A stretch of 64,000 nucleotides of DNA from Ignavibacteriota bacterium (GTDB taxonomy: Bacteria; Bacteroidota; Ignavibacteria; Tepidaquicellales; Tepidaquicellaceae), in the NCBI GenBank assembly GCA_026390735.1, contig JAPLFJ010000004.1, positions 26,144-90,143 on the forward strand, given 5' to 3'. The translations under genes were made by a program, and so were the position numbers. Below the pieces are notes generated by a model. That model searched no databases. It saw only the letters and a program-made list of their open reading frames with translations, and was not told the DNA's origin. Of this stretch, positions 40,497 to 49,790 are shown piece by piece; positions within the stretch are counted from its first letter, which is position 1; every line of letters starts with the position of its first letter.

Positions 40497-43043
40497 ATGA
40501 AAAAGTTAATTATTCTTTTCGTATTTGCCCTTATCTTCACTGAAAGCGGTATTTCACAGCCGTTTTACTATCAGTGGAATCCCGTCAGCAGTCCTGTTAC
40601 GGGCAATTTAAACTCGATTTATTACAATTCATCCGCATACCTGATTACAGGAAATGCGGGCAAAGTTTTATATTCGAGTAATGCAGGAATGAACTGGGTC
40701 GTTCAGAACACAGGTGTTTCTGCTAACCTTCAGTCAGTTTTCGGAGGCACTCCTGTCTTTGCGGCAGGTGCATCGGGTACGATTATCAAAAGCACGGACA
40801 ACGGTCTTAACTGGAGTGCCGTTACTTCCCCTACTGCGAACAATATTAATTCAGTTTCCAACTATGTCTCAGTAACGTATAAAATAATCTGCGGAGACGG
40901 TGGAAAGATTTACACTACTACAAACCTGGGTGTTAACTGGACTGAGGTAACGTCGGGAACGGTAAACCCGCTTCGCAGTATGTATTTCAGTAGTTCAATC
41001 TCTGTATACAGAAGTTACGTCTGCGGTGATAACGGAACATTCCTGAAACTTATTTATACATTGCCAACACCTGTATTGGTAACAGTTGTACCATACAGCA
41101 CGGGTGTTACGAACAATTTCTACGGTGTTACGGCACTGGGTGATTCTTCAAAGATTATGCTTGTCGGTTCAGGTGGTATAATAATGAAATCAACAAACGG
41201 AGGTGTTAACTGGGTTCAGCAGGTAAGCGGAACAACGAACGCATTAAGGTTTGTGAATGCTGTTTCAGCAACCGATATATGGGCAGGCGGTGACAACGGC
41301 ACTATGCTCCATACTACTAACGGCGGTACAAACTGGATTGCACAGACAGTTAATTCAACTGCAGGAATAAATTCTATGCTGCTCGTGTCAAACATAAAAG
41401 CATACGCAGTTGGTACGGGCGGAACTATACTTGAATCCAATTTCCCGTATCCTTTAACCGATACTATAGTAAAGAGAGTTAAACTTGATGGCAACAACAT
41501 AAGTGCTTACTTCCAGAGCTCAGGTATTTACAATCAGAATACAACCAACGGTAACACTGCGGGATTTGAATGGCCGAAAGGTTCGGGAAAGACTGCCGTA
41601 TTCACTTCAGGGCTAAGCATCTCCGCAATGGTTAATGGAAGCCTTCGTCAGGCAATGGGTACTTACAAAGGTGAATTTGCATTCGGACAGATAATAAACG
41701 GTAATCCTGTTAACCTTTCAGGACTGAACAGAATCTGGAAAGTATCTGCGGGCGACAACTGCAGCAACAGCATTGACTGGGCAAACTGGGGAATGATAGT
41801 TCCTTACGGTGCTCCTTACCGCGATGTGAATAATAACGGGCAATACGACCCGTGCATAGACATTCCGGGAATGCGCAACGCAAGCCAGACAATATTTATG
41901 GCACTCACAGACGGGTTCCCGTTGAGTCACACTCCTGGTGAAGGTTTCGGAGGAGGCACTCTTCCTTTGAATGCTGACCTGAAAATTACTGCATACACAT
42001 ACAACGATTCTGTATTGAACGATGTACAGTTTATAAAATACGATTTGATAAACAGAGGTTCGTCTGCATGGAACAATCTTTACATTGCACTGACAGGTGA
42101 TTTCGATTTGGGCGATGCAACTGACGATTATCTTGCGATGGATTCTACACGCAATATGTGGATTGGTTATAACGGCGACAATATGGACGGAAACGGAAAT
42201 CCTCCGACTTACGGAGCAAATCCTCCGGCAGTAGGTATGAGGATGATTAAATTCCCTGTCAACAAAACTGTCACACCGTACGACACAATAAAATCAATCG
42301 CAGGTGTTAAGATTTCCTGCGGCGGATGCGGTGACCCTGTATGCGAATGGGACCCTAACGGCGAACCATTAGGAGCATACAACTTTATGAAAGGATTCAA
42401 AAGAGACGGTACTAAATGGATGAGCCCTATGTTCACTCCTCCGAGACCTGTAAAATTTCTTTATACAGGTGAACCAGAACCGAACACCGGTTGGACAGAG
42501 TTGAAAGGTTCTATAAGGAATTGCGGAGCTGATACAGGTGGGTATCAACCCGTAAACACTCCAGGCGACAGAAGGTACGTACTCTCATTCGGAAAAGATA
42601 ATTTCACGATGAACCCGGGTGACTCACAGAGTATAATCGTTGCACAAATGATTGCACGCGGCACGAGCAACGTTAACTCAGTAACCAAACTCAAACAACT
42701 TTCTGATTTCGTAGCGAATTACACAGTCGGCATCAGACCTATTCACAATTTCGTCCCGAACATATATTCACTGTCACAGAATTATCCGAATCCCTTTAAT
42801 CCGACAACAAAGATTAAATTTGATGTCGCTTCTGTCCCCCGCTGGCGGGGGGAAGGGGGGTGGACATCTCTGAAAATCTATGACATCACAGGACGCGAGC
42901 TTGAGACATTAGTAAACGAAGCCCTGCAACCCGGAACTTATGAAGTCACATTCGATGGAAGTAATTTGAACTCGGGTGTATATTTTTACCAATTGATTAC
43001 AGGTGAATATAAAGAGACAAGAAAACTTGTTCTTTTGAAGTAA
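40497..43043 (+). CDS. Large secreted protein with T9SS sorting domain, paralogue of 33265
   Basis: The 848-residue protein starts at the ATG before KKLIILFVFALIFTESGIS, a signal peptide; an ATG eleven codons upstream is unlikely. Domain order equals that of the 33265 protein: Ycf48-like blades with STNGGVNW and TTNGGTNW, a central domain with a Cys cluster (ISCGGCGDPVCEWDPNG) and the C-terminal T9SS sorting domain (NYPNPFNPTTKIKF ... GVYFYQLITGEYKETRKL). Inside the sorting domain a GC-rich palindrome adds VPRWRGEGG where the paralogue has unrelated residues. The two are similar along the whole length, so they arose by duplication. Confidence 0.88.
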   Translation: MKKLIILFVFALIFTESGISQPFYYQWNPVSSPVTGNLNSIYYNSSAYLITGNAGKVLYSSNAGMNWVVQNTGVSANLQSVFGGTPVFAAGASGTIIKSTDNGLNWSAVTSPTANNINSVSNYVSVTYKIICGDGGKIYTTTNLGVNWTEVTSGTVNPLRSMYFSSSISVYRSYVCGDNGTFLKLIYTLPTPVLVTVVPYSTGVTNNFYGVTALGDSSKIMLVGSGGIIMKSTNGGVNWVQQVSGTTNALRFVNAVSATDIWAGGDNGTMLHTTNGGTNWIAQTVNSTAGINSMLLVSNIKAYAVGTGGTILESNFPYPLTDTIVKRVKLDGNNISAYFQSSGIYNQNTTNGNTAGFEWPKGSGKTAVFTSGLSISAMVNGSLRQAMGTYKGEFAFGQIINGNPVNLSGLNRIWKVSAGDNCSNSIDWANWGMIVPYGAPYRDVNNNGQYDPCIDIPGMRNASQTIFMALTDGFPLSHTPGEGFGGGTLPLNADLKITAYTYNDSVLNDVQFIKYDLINRGSSAWNNLYIALTGDFDLGDATDDYLAMDSTRNMWIGYNGDNMDGNGNPPTYGANPPAVGMRMIKFPVNKTVTPYDTIKSIAGVKISCGGCGDPVCEWDPNGEPLGAYNFMKGFKRDGTKWMSPMFTPPRPVKFLYTGEPEPNTGWTELKGSIRNCGADTGGYQPVNTPGDRRYVLSFGKDNFTMNPGDSQSIIVAQMIARGTSNVNSVTKLKQLSDFVANYTVGIRPIHNFVPNIYSLSQNYPNPFNPTTKIKFDVASVPRWRGEGGWTSLKIYDITGRELETLVNEALQPGTYEVTFDGSNLNSGVYFYQLITGEYKETRKLVLLK
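42832..42866. repeat. GC-rich palindrome inserted in frame in the sorting domain
   Basis: TCCCCCGC-TG-GCGGGGGGA followed by AGGGGGG is almost pure G+C inside an AT-rich gene. It encodes PRWRGEGG and sits between the first two strands of the sorting domain, where the paralogue has no such residues. Its look is that of a mobile intergenic palindrome that landed in a coding sequence. Confidence 0.65.
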
Positions 43044-43071
43044 CAAAGTTATAAGGTTTTGTTTTAAACGC

Positions 43072-43102
43072 AAAAGGGCAGATTGAAGAATCTGCCCTTT
43101 TT
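43072..43102. terminator. Bidirectional terminator between convergent genes
   Basis: A perfect 13-bp stem (AAAAGGGCAGATT with AATCTGCCCTTTT) with loop GAAG lies between the T9SS gene (plus) and the DUF2723 gene (minus). A-runs and T-runs at both sides allow termination in both directions. Confidence 0.85.
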
Positions 43103-43121
43103 GATTATACAATAAAATATG

Positions 43122-46007
43122 TTATTTCTTCAGTGTATCTCTCTTCTTCATTTCTTTCTGCATTTTCACTCTTTCTATCTCTGCTGCGATTCCCTGGTCA
43201 CGCGGCATATACACCTGCATCTTCTGGAACAGTTCTATTTCCTTGTCGTACTGTTCTGTTGCATCGTAGAATGAGAATAGTATCTGATACGGGTTATTCG
43301 GTTTGTTGAATCCCGTCGGGTCTGCATTTATTCTTCTGGTACCTTCAGTCTCAATTTCAGTTGCAAGTGCTTTATACTTTTCAGCAAGACCGCCTTTATA
43401 GTATGCCACTGCAATCAGATACTTAATCGACATATCGTTCGGGAATACCTTCGGCGAGAATAACTGCTCCATTCTTTCAAGCACTTTCATCGCAGTCGCT
43501 TCATCCTTCTTAACCGTAATCAGATACTGTGCAAAGTTAATCATACAGTTTTTATATGCACCGTTAACAGTCCTTACTTCGTTATCATCATAATATTTAG
43601 TGCTGTCCATCAGACTCCTGAATTTGTATCCGGGCTGAAAAGTTTTGCTGAATCCCTGCGGTTCATTCATTATTGATTTATACGTAAACTCTTCATTCAG
43701 CATCTGGTTTCTGCTTTCTCTCTTGTACGGAACCAGTTTTTCAACTATTCCGTTTATTTCAGTGTATTCAGACAAACCTATCTTCACGTCATCTGTACAG
43801 TAATTCGAGAAGTACACAGGACGTTTCCATTTGTTCTGTTCTATAATATCACGCATCATAATATCCTGAACGCGAATACCTCTCTGATTCTTTGAACCGA
43901 TTGTGGAATTCATCCTGAAAGTAATCTTTCCCTGGTTGATAATCGCAGTATCCTTAACACCGTATTTTTCATACACGTCTTTGGGAACGGGCAGTGTAAT
44001 TTCCTTACTGTCGAACGCAGTCGGCTGTAATCTGTCGATAGCATTGTTATCGAAACTCATCGCAACCTTTTCGGCGCCGTACGGACTTTCATTCTTCAAC
44101 TGCTTTATGTACCACTCAGCATTTATAAGACTGAGGTTTGCAATCCTTACGTCGCGTCTTACACCTTCAACATCCTGCATATACCACAATGAGAATGTGT
44201 CGTTATCGCCATTAGTAAAGAGTATCGCATTAGGTTCGCAGCTCTGGAGAATGTTGTATGCAAAATCCCACGGAAGCCAGTTGTTCGAACGGTCATTCCA
44301 GTAGTGGTTTACGTTGTACATTCTGTAAGGAATGAATCCCGTTAATACTACAAACATACTGATAGTTGCAGTCACAACAAAATTCTTATTAGCAAGTTTC
44401 TCACTAATGAAATCTGCAATACCTTTAATTCCTATCGCTATCCACAGCGAGAACACAAACAGTGCACCGCCGTAGAAGTAGAACCTGTCACGCGGCTGAG
44501 GTTCCTGCTGGTCCTGATAGAATGCAATGAAGTACCCCATAATTATAAACAGGAAGAGAAAAATAGTAGCCATCTTCCAGTCTTTCTTATAATGGTAGAA
44601 CAGTCCGAAAAGTCCTATGATAAACGGAATCGCGTACAACTTCTTAAAGTCAACTCCTGCATCCTGGTCACCCGATACCTTGCCGATAAAGTTCCAGCCA
44701 ATGTAACGGTTAAACATATGATTAATCTGGTAATTCCAGAGAAAGTCAAGGTCACTGGTGTACTTGCTGTAAATCTGCTGCTGATGGGGCTCTGAAGAAT
44801 ACCTTCTTTTAAACGTTGGAAAATCACCGTACTGCTCTCTGCTAAGGTATGAAACAAGACGCGTGATATTGCTCGGGTCGTTTTCATTCATCGGCGGATG
44901 TGCGTTAGCACGGATTATTGTGTAAGCATAAATACTGAAGCCGAACATAATTCCTGCAAAAGACAGACATACAAATCCCAGTACGCTTCTTCCTCTTTTC
45001 TTAAAGTAACTGAAGAGGTAAACCATCAATGCCATAATACCAACGAAGACAATGCCTGCAAATATATTGTTATCACCTGAAATTAATCCAATAAATTTTG
45101 TAAGGTATTTTACAACACCCGGGTATATTATAAAGAACCCTACAAGACCGACTATTGCAGGTATGTAGAAAGAATTCTTAACCATAAGTTTCTTCCAGAA
45201 TATACCGATAAAGGCTAGTGAAGCAACGAGCATAATAATTTTAAACGATGAGTCAAAAGACTTAAACTCTTCTGGTGAAGGAGGTGTAGTTGAAGTCTGC
45301 GAAGACCACATTAAAACTGCAATCACCAAAAGGACTGCCATATGTCCGAGGAACATATAGAAAGTTTTCTTTGCGTATTCATCGTCTGTAACGTATCTTT
45401 TAAAAACTACAATCATTAAAAATGGTATCGTTGCAGGTACCGGCATAAGGTGAACACCCGGAGCCATACCCATAATTATTGCAATCAGAAGAAGTATCTT
45501 ATCTCCCGAACTCGTATCCGATTTTTCATACCATACCATTATCAGCCATACCATAAGCGCATACATAAAAGTGGAGAACCCGAATACGTTCGATTCAATT
45601 GAATTCCACCAGAATGTATCGCTGAATGCGAGTGCCAGTGCACCTATACCTGAAGCAACTAAAGTAACTACTTCTGTAAAGTTATTTCCTGAATTGCGCG
45701 GTGAAAAGTTGTTTATCACTTTCACTGCAACGAGGTACAGAAACATAACCGAGAGCGAACTGAAAATAACCGTTACTATATTAATCCTGAAACCGATATT
45801 CTCGGCAAAAGGAATAAGAGATATGAATTTATTAAGCACCATAAATAATGGCGCACCAGGCGGATGTGTAATCTGCAATCCAAACGATGCAGCAGTAAGT
45901 TCTCCACAATCCCAGAAAGCAATCGATGGCTGAGTAGTATTCCAGTATGCAACAAACGATATTATTAATACAGCTAAAGCTATCGCCCTATGAATGTATT
46001 TAGACAT
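43122..46007 (-). CDS. DUF2723 polytopic membrane protein (TMEM260-like)
   Basis: The 961-residue inner-membrane protein has about 11-13 transmembrane helices in its first 560 residues and a C-terminal soluble part with TPR-like helices. The start (AYWNTTQPSIAFWDCGELTA, then THPPGAPLF) is the DUF2723 (PF11028) signature, with the acidic pair after the first helix that GT-C glycosyltransferases use. The eukaryotic relative TMEM260 is a protein O-mannosyltransferase, so a role in glycosylating exported proteins is a reasonable inference, perhaps including the T9SS cargo in this window. It stands alone on its strand. Confidence 0.85.
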   Translation of the reverse strand: MSKYIHRAIALAVLIISFVAYWNTTQPSIAFWDCGELTAASFGLQITHPPGAPLFMVLNKFISLIPFAENIGFRINIVTVIFSSLSVMFLYLVAVKVINNFSPRNSGNNFTEVVTLVASGIGALALAFSDTFWWNSIESNVFGFSTFMYALMVWLIMVWYEKSDTSSGDKILLLIAIIMGMAPGVHLMPVPATIPFLMIVVFKRYVTDDEYAKKTFYMFLGHMAVLLVIAVLMWSSQTSTTPPSPEEFKSFDSSFKIIMLVASLAFIGIFWKKLMVKNSFYIPAIVGLVGFFIIYPGVVKYLTKFIGLISGDNNIFAGIVFVGIMALMVYLFSYFKKRGRSVLGFVCLSFAGIMFGFSIYAYTIIRANAHPPMNENDPSNITRLVSYLSREQYGDFPTFKRRYSSEPHQQQIYSKYTSDLDFLWNYQINHMFNRYIGWNFIGKVSGDQDAGVDFKKLYAIPFIIGLFGLFYHYKKDWKMATIFLFLFIIMGYFIAFYQDQQEPQPRDRFYFYGGALFVFSLWIAIGIKGIADFISEKLANKNFVVTATISMFVVLTGFIPYRMYNVNHYWNDRSNNWLPWDFAYNILQSCEPNAILFTNGDNDTFSLWYMQDVEGVRRDVRIANLSLINAEWYIKQLKNESPYGAEKVAMSFDNNAIDRLQPTAFDSKEITLPVPKDVYEKYGVKDTAIINQGKITFRMNSTIGSKNQRGIRVQDIMMRDIIEQNKWKRPVYFSNYCTDDVKIGLSEYTEINGIVEKLVPYKRESRNQMLNEEFTYKSIMNEPQGFSKTFQPGYKFRSLMDSTKYYDDNEVRTVNGAYKNCMINFAQYLITVKKDEATAMKVLERMEQLFSPKVFPNDMSIKYLIAVAYYKGGLAEKYKALATEIETEGTRRINADPTGFNKPNNPYQILFSFYDATEQYDKEIELFQKMQVYMPRDQGIAAEIERVKMQKEMKKRDTLKK

Positions 46008-46083
46008 TAATTATTTTTAAATTTATCTGAAAATTGTACATAATTTATGTATTTCAGTGATTAAATAAAAGAATGAAAGTAAG

Positions 46084-46111
46084 AAAGGGCTGAATCTATG
46101 TCCAGCCCTTT
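46084..46111 (-). terminator. Terminator downstream of ribH
   Basis: AAAGGGCTG and CAGCCCTTT form a 9-bp stem around a 10-base loop, 10 bases beyond the ribH stop. The minus-strand tail is CTTACTTTC, moderately T-rich; the plus-strand tail is TTTATTT, so it may work in both directions. Confidence 0.6.
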
Positions 46112-46120
46112 TTATTTAAT

Positions 46121-46606
46121 TCAGATCTGTTTTAAGAGGTTTATCATTTCGATTACTGCTTCTGCGGATTCGAAACCCTTGTTGGTTTCTGAATTGCAGA
46201 CATCAATACGCGAACGGGCTTCTGCCTGTTCGTCTGTGTAAGTAGTAAGCACACAGAATCCTGTTGGTATTCCATATTTCGACGCAATAAGGTTTATGTT
46301 CTGAGAAACAGATGACGATATGTATTCGAAGTGTGCAGTCTCGCCTTTGATAACACAGCCGATTGTAAGTATGCCGTCGAATTTAAGTTTGTCATTCTTC
46401 TTGCAGATTGTCTCGAGTATTGTAGGTATTTCAAAAGCGCCCGGGACGTAGTACAGCGTTATGTCGTCAGGGTTTACATCATTTCCCGTGAACGACTTAA
46501 CAGCACCTTGTATTAATCCGCCCGTTATCTCTTCGTTAAACCTGCTGGAGATTATGGCAATCTTGTATCCTTTGCCTTCGTTATTTCCTTTTATTGTATG
46601 TTTCAT
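46121..46606 (-). CDS. ribH: 6,7-dimethyl-8-ribityllumazine synthase
   Basis: The enzyme condenses the pyrimidine intermediate with dihydroxybutanone phosphate, the penultimate step of riboflavin synthesis; it often forms icosahedral shells. The 161-residue protein has IAIISSRFNEEITGGL, the YVPGAFEIP stretch, GCVIKGETAHFEYI with the catalytic His, and the late FCVLTTYTDEQAEARS, where Tyr and Glu replace the usual residues of the TxEQA motif. It is the last gene of the long minus operon and follows the PHP gene by 1 base. Other rib genes are not in the window. Confidence 0.95.
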   Translation of the reverse strand: MKHTIKGNNEGKGYKIAIISSRFNEEITGGLIQGAVKSFTGNDVNPDDITLYYVPGAFEIPTILETICKKNDKLKFDGILTIGCVIKGETAHFEYISSSVSQNINLIASKYGIPTGFCVLTTYTDEQAEARSRIDVCNSETNKGFESAEAVIEMINLLKQI

Positions 46607-46607
46607 A

Positions 46608-47447
46608 TTACTTTTGATTTCTGATAGATTTTGCTTTTTCCTTTAATAGTGTAAACTCTGCTTCGTCTATGTAAAACCTGCCTATGTTATGGTAATCGTA
46701 TTCGCTGTATCCGTGAAAGTCTGAACCGCCCACTGCGAGCAGGTTATGCTCTTTCACGAACTTCATGTACTTCTTGTTATGCGCATCGTTATGAGACGGA
46801 TGGTAAACTTCTATTCCCCTGATGCCGGCCTTCTTAAGTTCAACGAGTGTACTTTCTCTGAAATAACTTCCGGGATGCGCAACAAACGAAAGCCCGCCCG
46901 ATACTTTTATAAGTTCAATCATAATCTCAAAGTTCAGGTTATCTTTCTTTACGAACGCAGGTTTATTGTCGCCAAGGTACCTGTTGAAAGCAGTCTGAAA
47001 GTCTTTGACGTAACCCTGTTCAAGTATTTCGTTCGCAAGATGCGGTCTGCCAATTGAACAACTTGAAGAATATTTCTCAAATAAAGCAGTTGAGTTTATA
47101 TTGACTCCAAGTTCTTTAAGTTTAACAATCATCTTATCTATTCTTCTGATGCGAAGGTTCTTAATCAGTTTAAGGTGTTCAATGAGTGCAGGATTCTTAA
47201 AATCCATAAAGTAACCTAGCAGATGAACTTCCTTACCGTGAAAATCGGCACTGAGTTCAATTCCGGGAATCACTTCAATTCCGTGTTTACCGTTAAGCTC
47301 AAGCATTGCCTGTGAACCTTCAATGTTATCGTGGTCAGTAACTCCGATGACTTTCAGACCTTTTTCATTTGCAAGGTCTATTATTTCATCAGGTTTCATT
47401 TTACCGTCAGAATAACTTGTGTGTATATGAAGGTCGGCTTTTAGCAC
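46608..47447 (-). CDS. PHP-domain phosphoesterase (TrpH/YciV-like)
   Basis: The 279-residue metal-dependent phosphoesterase has all four PHP motifs: DLHIHTSYSDG at the start, GVTDHDN (about residues 35-41), PGIELSADF, and the late VGGSDFHG. The insert domain between motifs (about residues 105-180) fits the family of nucleoside 3',5'-bisphosphate phosphatases and 5'-3' RNA exonucleases. It overlaps the trans-sulfuration gene by 7 bases and precedes ribH by 1 base. Confidence 0.88.
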   Translation of the reverse strand: MLKADLHIHTSYSDGKMKPDEIIDLANEKGLKVIGVTDHDNIEGSQAMLELNGKHGIEVIPGIELSADFHGKEVHLLGYFMDFKNPALIEHLKLIKNLRIRRIDKMIVKLKELGVNINSTALFEKYSSSCSIGRPHLANEILEQGYVKDFQTAFNRYLGDNKPAFVKKDNLNFEIMIELIKVSGGLSFVAHPGSYFRESTLVELKKAGIRGIEVYHPSHNDAHNKKYMKFVKEHNLLAVGGSDFHGYSEYDYHNIGRFYIDEAEFTLLKEKAKSIRNQK

Positions 47448-48622
47448 TTAGCGAGTCCTTGTTCCAGGTCTGCGATTAAGTCGTTTACGTCTTCTATACC
47501 AACTGCATACCTTACGAGTCCTTCTGTAATGTTTGCCTTAAGTTTATTTTCCTTCGATACTTTTGAGTGGGTCATTGATGCAGGATGCTCGATTAATGTT
47601 TCAACACCACCTAACGATACTGCGAGTGCTGCAAGGTGTACGTTGTTCATTAATGTCTTGCCTGATTCAAAACCGCCTTTAAGTTCAAAACTAATCATCG
47701 AACCAAAGCCCGACATCTGCTTCTTCGCAATCTCGTGCTGAGGATGTGATTTCAGTCCAGGGTATCTTACCCATTCAATCTTAGGATGCTTTTCAAGGTA
47801 ATCTGCAATCTTTGCTGCGTTTTCCTGTGCACGTTCAACTCTGATACCCAGTGTCTTAACACCGCGTAATACGAGGAATGCCTGATGAGGGTCCATATTG
47901 CAACCGAGTGATATCATCATCGGACGGAGTTTCTTGTACAACTCTTCTGTCTTTGCAACAACTATACCTGCTACTACATCAGCGTGTCCGTTTATGTACT
48001 TTGTCATCGAATGGAACACTACGTCTGCACCAAGTTCAAAAGGTTTCTGTAATACGGGTGAAGCAAAAGTATTGTCGACTACTAAAACAAGTCCGTGTTC
48101 TTTTGCAATCTTCGATGCACCTGCTATATCAGTAATATCAAGTGTAGGGTTTGCAGGAGTTTCAAGGAAAAGCATTTTTGTGTTTGGCTTTATTGCCTTC
48201 TTTATATTTTCGAGGTTTGTTGTATCTACGTACGTTGATTCAACTCCGAACCTTGACCAGTGGTCTTCCATAACTCCTCTTGAAGGTCCGTAAACCGCTG
48301 CAGTGCTTATCATATGGTCGCCTTTTGAAAGCAATGCCATATAGATTGTGTTTACTGCTGCCATTCCCGAACTTACTGCAACTGCATCAAACCCGCCGCA
48401 AAGGTCGGCTATACATCTTTCGAGTGATTTTATTGTCGGATTGCCGAGACGTGTGTAAATGTATCCGCTCGATTCTCCGAGGAAACATTTTTCACCTTCT
48501 TCTGCTGACTCAAACGCAAATGTTGAGGTCTGGTATATGGGGACGTTTACAGAACCGAATTTATCTTTGATTGCACCGCTGTGTATCAGTTTGGAATTAA
48601 ATTGTAGATTTTTTGAATCCAT
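47441..48622 (-). CDS. Cys/Met metabolism PLP-dependent enzyme (gamma-synthase/gamma-lyase)
   Basis: A 393-residue pyridoxal-phosphate enzyme of the cystathionine gamma-synthase family. It shows YTRLGNPT (about residues 51-58), SSGMAAVNT, YGPSRGVMEDH with the PLP-stacking Tyr, the Asp in VVDNTFASP, and the PLP Lys in FHSMTKYINGHADVVAG. The members (cystathionine gamma-synthase, gamma-lyase, methionine gamma-lyase, O-acetylhomoserine sulfhydrylase) cannot be told apart by eye; it resembles the gamma-lyases slightly more. It follows the kdsC-like gene by 29 bases. Confidence 0.9.
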   Translation of the reverse strand: MDSKNLQFNSKLIHSGAIKDKFGSVNVPIYQTSTFAFESAEEGEKCFLGESSGYIYTRLGNPTIKSLERCIADLCGGFDAVAVSSGMAAVNTIYMALLSKGDHMISTAAVYGPSRGVMEDHWSRFGVESTYVDTTNLENIKKAIKPNTKMLFLETPANPTLDITDIAGASKIAKEHGLVLVVDNTFASPVLQKPFELGADVVFHSMTKYINGHADVVAGIVVAKTEELYKKLRPMMISLGCNMDPHQAFLVLRGVKTLGIRVERAQENAAKIADYLEKHPKIEWVRYPGLKSHPQHEIAKKQMSGFGSMISFELKGGFESGKTLMNNVHLAALAVSLGGVETLIEHPASMTHSKVSKENKLKANITEGLVRYAVGIEDVNDLIADLEQGLAKC

Positions 48623-48651
48623 GATAATTGTGTTATTATATTTATAAAATG

Positions 48652-49143
48652 TTATATTAGTTTTTTGGCTTTTAGTATTTTATCTATCATCTCTCTTACT
48701 GCACCTTCGCCGCCGTTCTTTTTGCAGACGTAATGTACGTGTTTCTTCACTTCATCTATTCCGCTCTTAGGACAGCAGGAGAATCCCACTTTCTTTAGCA
48801 GTGGTATGTCAAATTCATCGTCGCCGATGTATGCAAAGTTCTCGTCTTTAAGTTTGTACTTTTTCTTTAACTCTTCGAAAGGTATTAGTTTGTCGTCAAT
48901 GTTTTCGTACAGATGATGTATCTTCAGTCTTTCAACTCTTCTTTTGTTTACTGCAGAACCCATACCGCTTATCACCGCAAACTTCATTCCGAGTTCCCTG
49001 CCGCGTGTAAGTCCGTAACCGTCGTGTGTGTGGAACATCTTTATATCTTCGCCACTGCTGGAATAGATTACGTGGCCTGTAGTTAAACAGCCGTCCATAT
49101 CCATTAGTATAAATTCTATTTTCTTTAAATCTGGTTTCTTCAT
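48652..49143 (-). CDS. kdsC: KdsC-like HAD phosphatase
   Basis: A small HAD phosphatase of the type that removes the 8-phosphate from KDO-8-phosphate in lipopolysaccharide synthesis. The 163-residue protein is a capless HAD with ILMDMDGCLTTG (nucleophile Asp), HTHDGYGL, VISG, the KLIPFEEL stretch and GDDEFDIPLL, and ends with GGEGAVREMID, the family tail. The nucleophile region has Cys where most have Val (DGCLT against DGVLT). It is between nth and the trans-sulfuration gene; no other LPS gene is near. Confidence 0.88.
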   Translation of the reverse strand: MKKPDLKKIEFILMDMDGCLTTGHVIYSSSGEDIKMFHTHDGYGLTRGRELGMKFAVISGMGSAVNKRRVERLKIHHLYENIDDKLIPFEELKKKYKLKDENFAYIGDDEFDIPLLKKVGFSCCPKSGIDEVKKHVHYVCKKNGGEGAVREMIDKILKAKKLI

Positions 49144-49145
49144 AA

Positions 49146-49790
49146 TTATATTTTAGATGACGGACAAATATCGTTTAAGAAACATTCCTCGCACAACGGC
49201 TTCTTTGCATTGCAGACTACCCTGCCGTGCTCGCCTATGCGCATTGAGAAATGGTACTGTTCCTTTTCAGGAATTATAACTTTAAGTTCTGCTTCTATCT
49301 TCTCGGGATTGTCATTTTCTATAAGTCCGAGTTTTGTGCTCACTCTCTTTAAATGTGTATCAACAATAATCACGTCATTCTTTCCGAAGCAGTTTCCGAG
49401 AATCACTGATGCCGACTTGCGTCCGACACCGGGCAATGCAGTAAGTTCTTCCATCGTTCCCGGCACTTTCCCTTTATGTTCTTTTTCAAGTACATCACAG
49501 ATTGAAAGTATTGACTTTGCTTTATTGTTGAAGAAGTTTATTGATTTGATGTTATCCCTGAAATTATCTATTCCGTCTTTAAGAACATCCTTCGGACCTT
49601 TATACTTTGATTTATAAAGTGGTGTCATAGTCATATTTACCCTTACGTCAGTGCATTGTGCTGCAAGGACAGTAGAGACCAGTAATTCAAATGCACTCTT
49701 AAAATCGAGATGGCATTTTGCGTCGGCATAATTATCATTAAGACGTTTTGTGATTACTTTTGCTTTCTTCTTTAAATCTTCTGCGCTCAT
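49146..49790 (-). CDS. nth: Endonuclease III
   Basis: A DNA glycosylase/AP lyase that removes oxidised pyrimidines. The 214-residue protein has the helix-hairpin-helix LPGVGRKSASVILGNCFG with the catalytic Lys, the catalytic Asp in IIVDTHLKRVS, and the four Cys of the [4Fe-4S] loop with spacing C-x6-C-x2-C-x5-C (CNAKKPLCEECFLNDIC). It overlaps the arginase-family gene by 4 bases. Confidence 0.96.
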   Translation of the reverse strand: MSAEDLKKKAKVITKRLNDNYADAKCHLDFKSAFELLVSTVLAAQCTDVRVNMTMTPLYKSKYKGPKDVLKDGIDNFRDNIKSINFFNNKAKSILSICDVLEKEHKGKVPGTMEELTALPGVGRKSASVILGNCFGKNDVIIVDTHLKRVSTKLGLIENDNPEKIEAELKVIIPEKEQYHFSMRIGEHGRVVCNAKKPLCEECFLNDICPSSKI

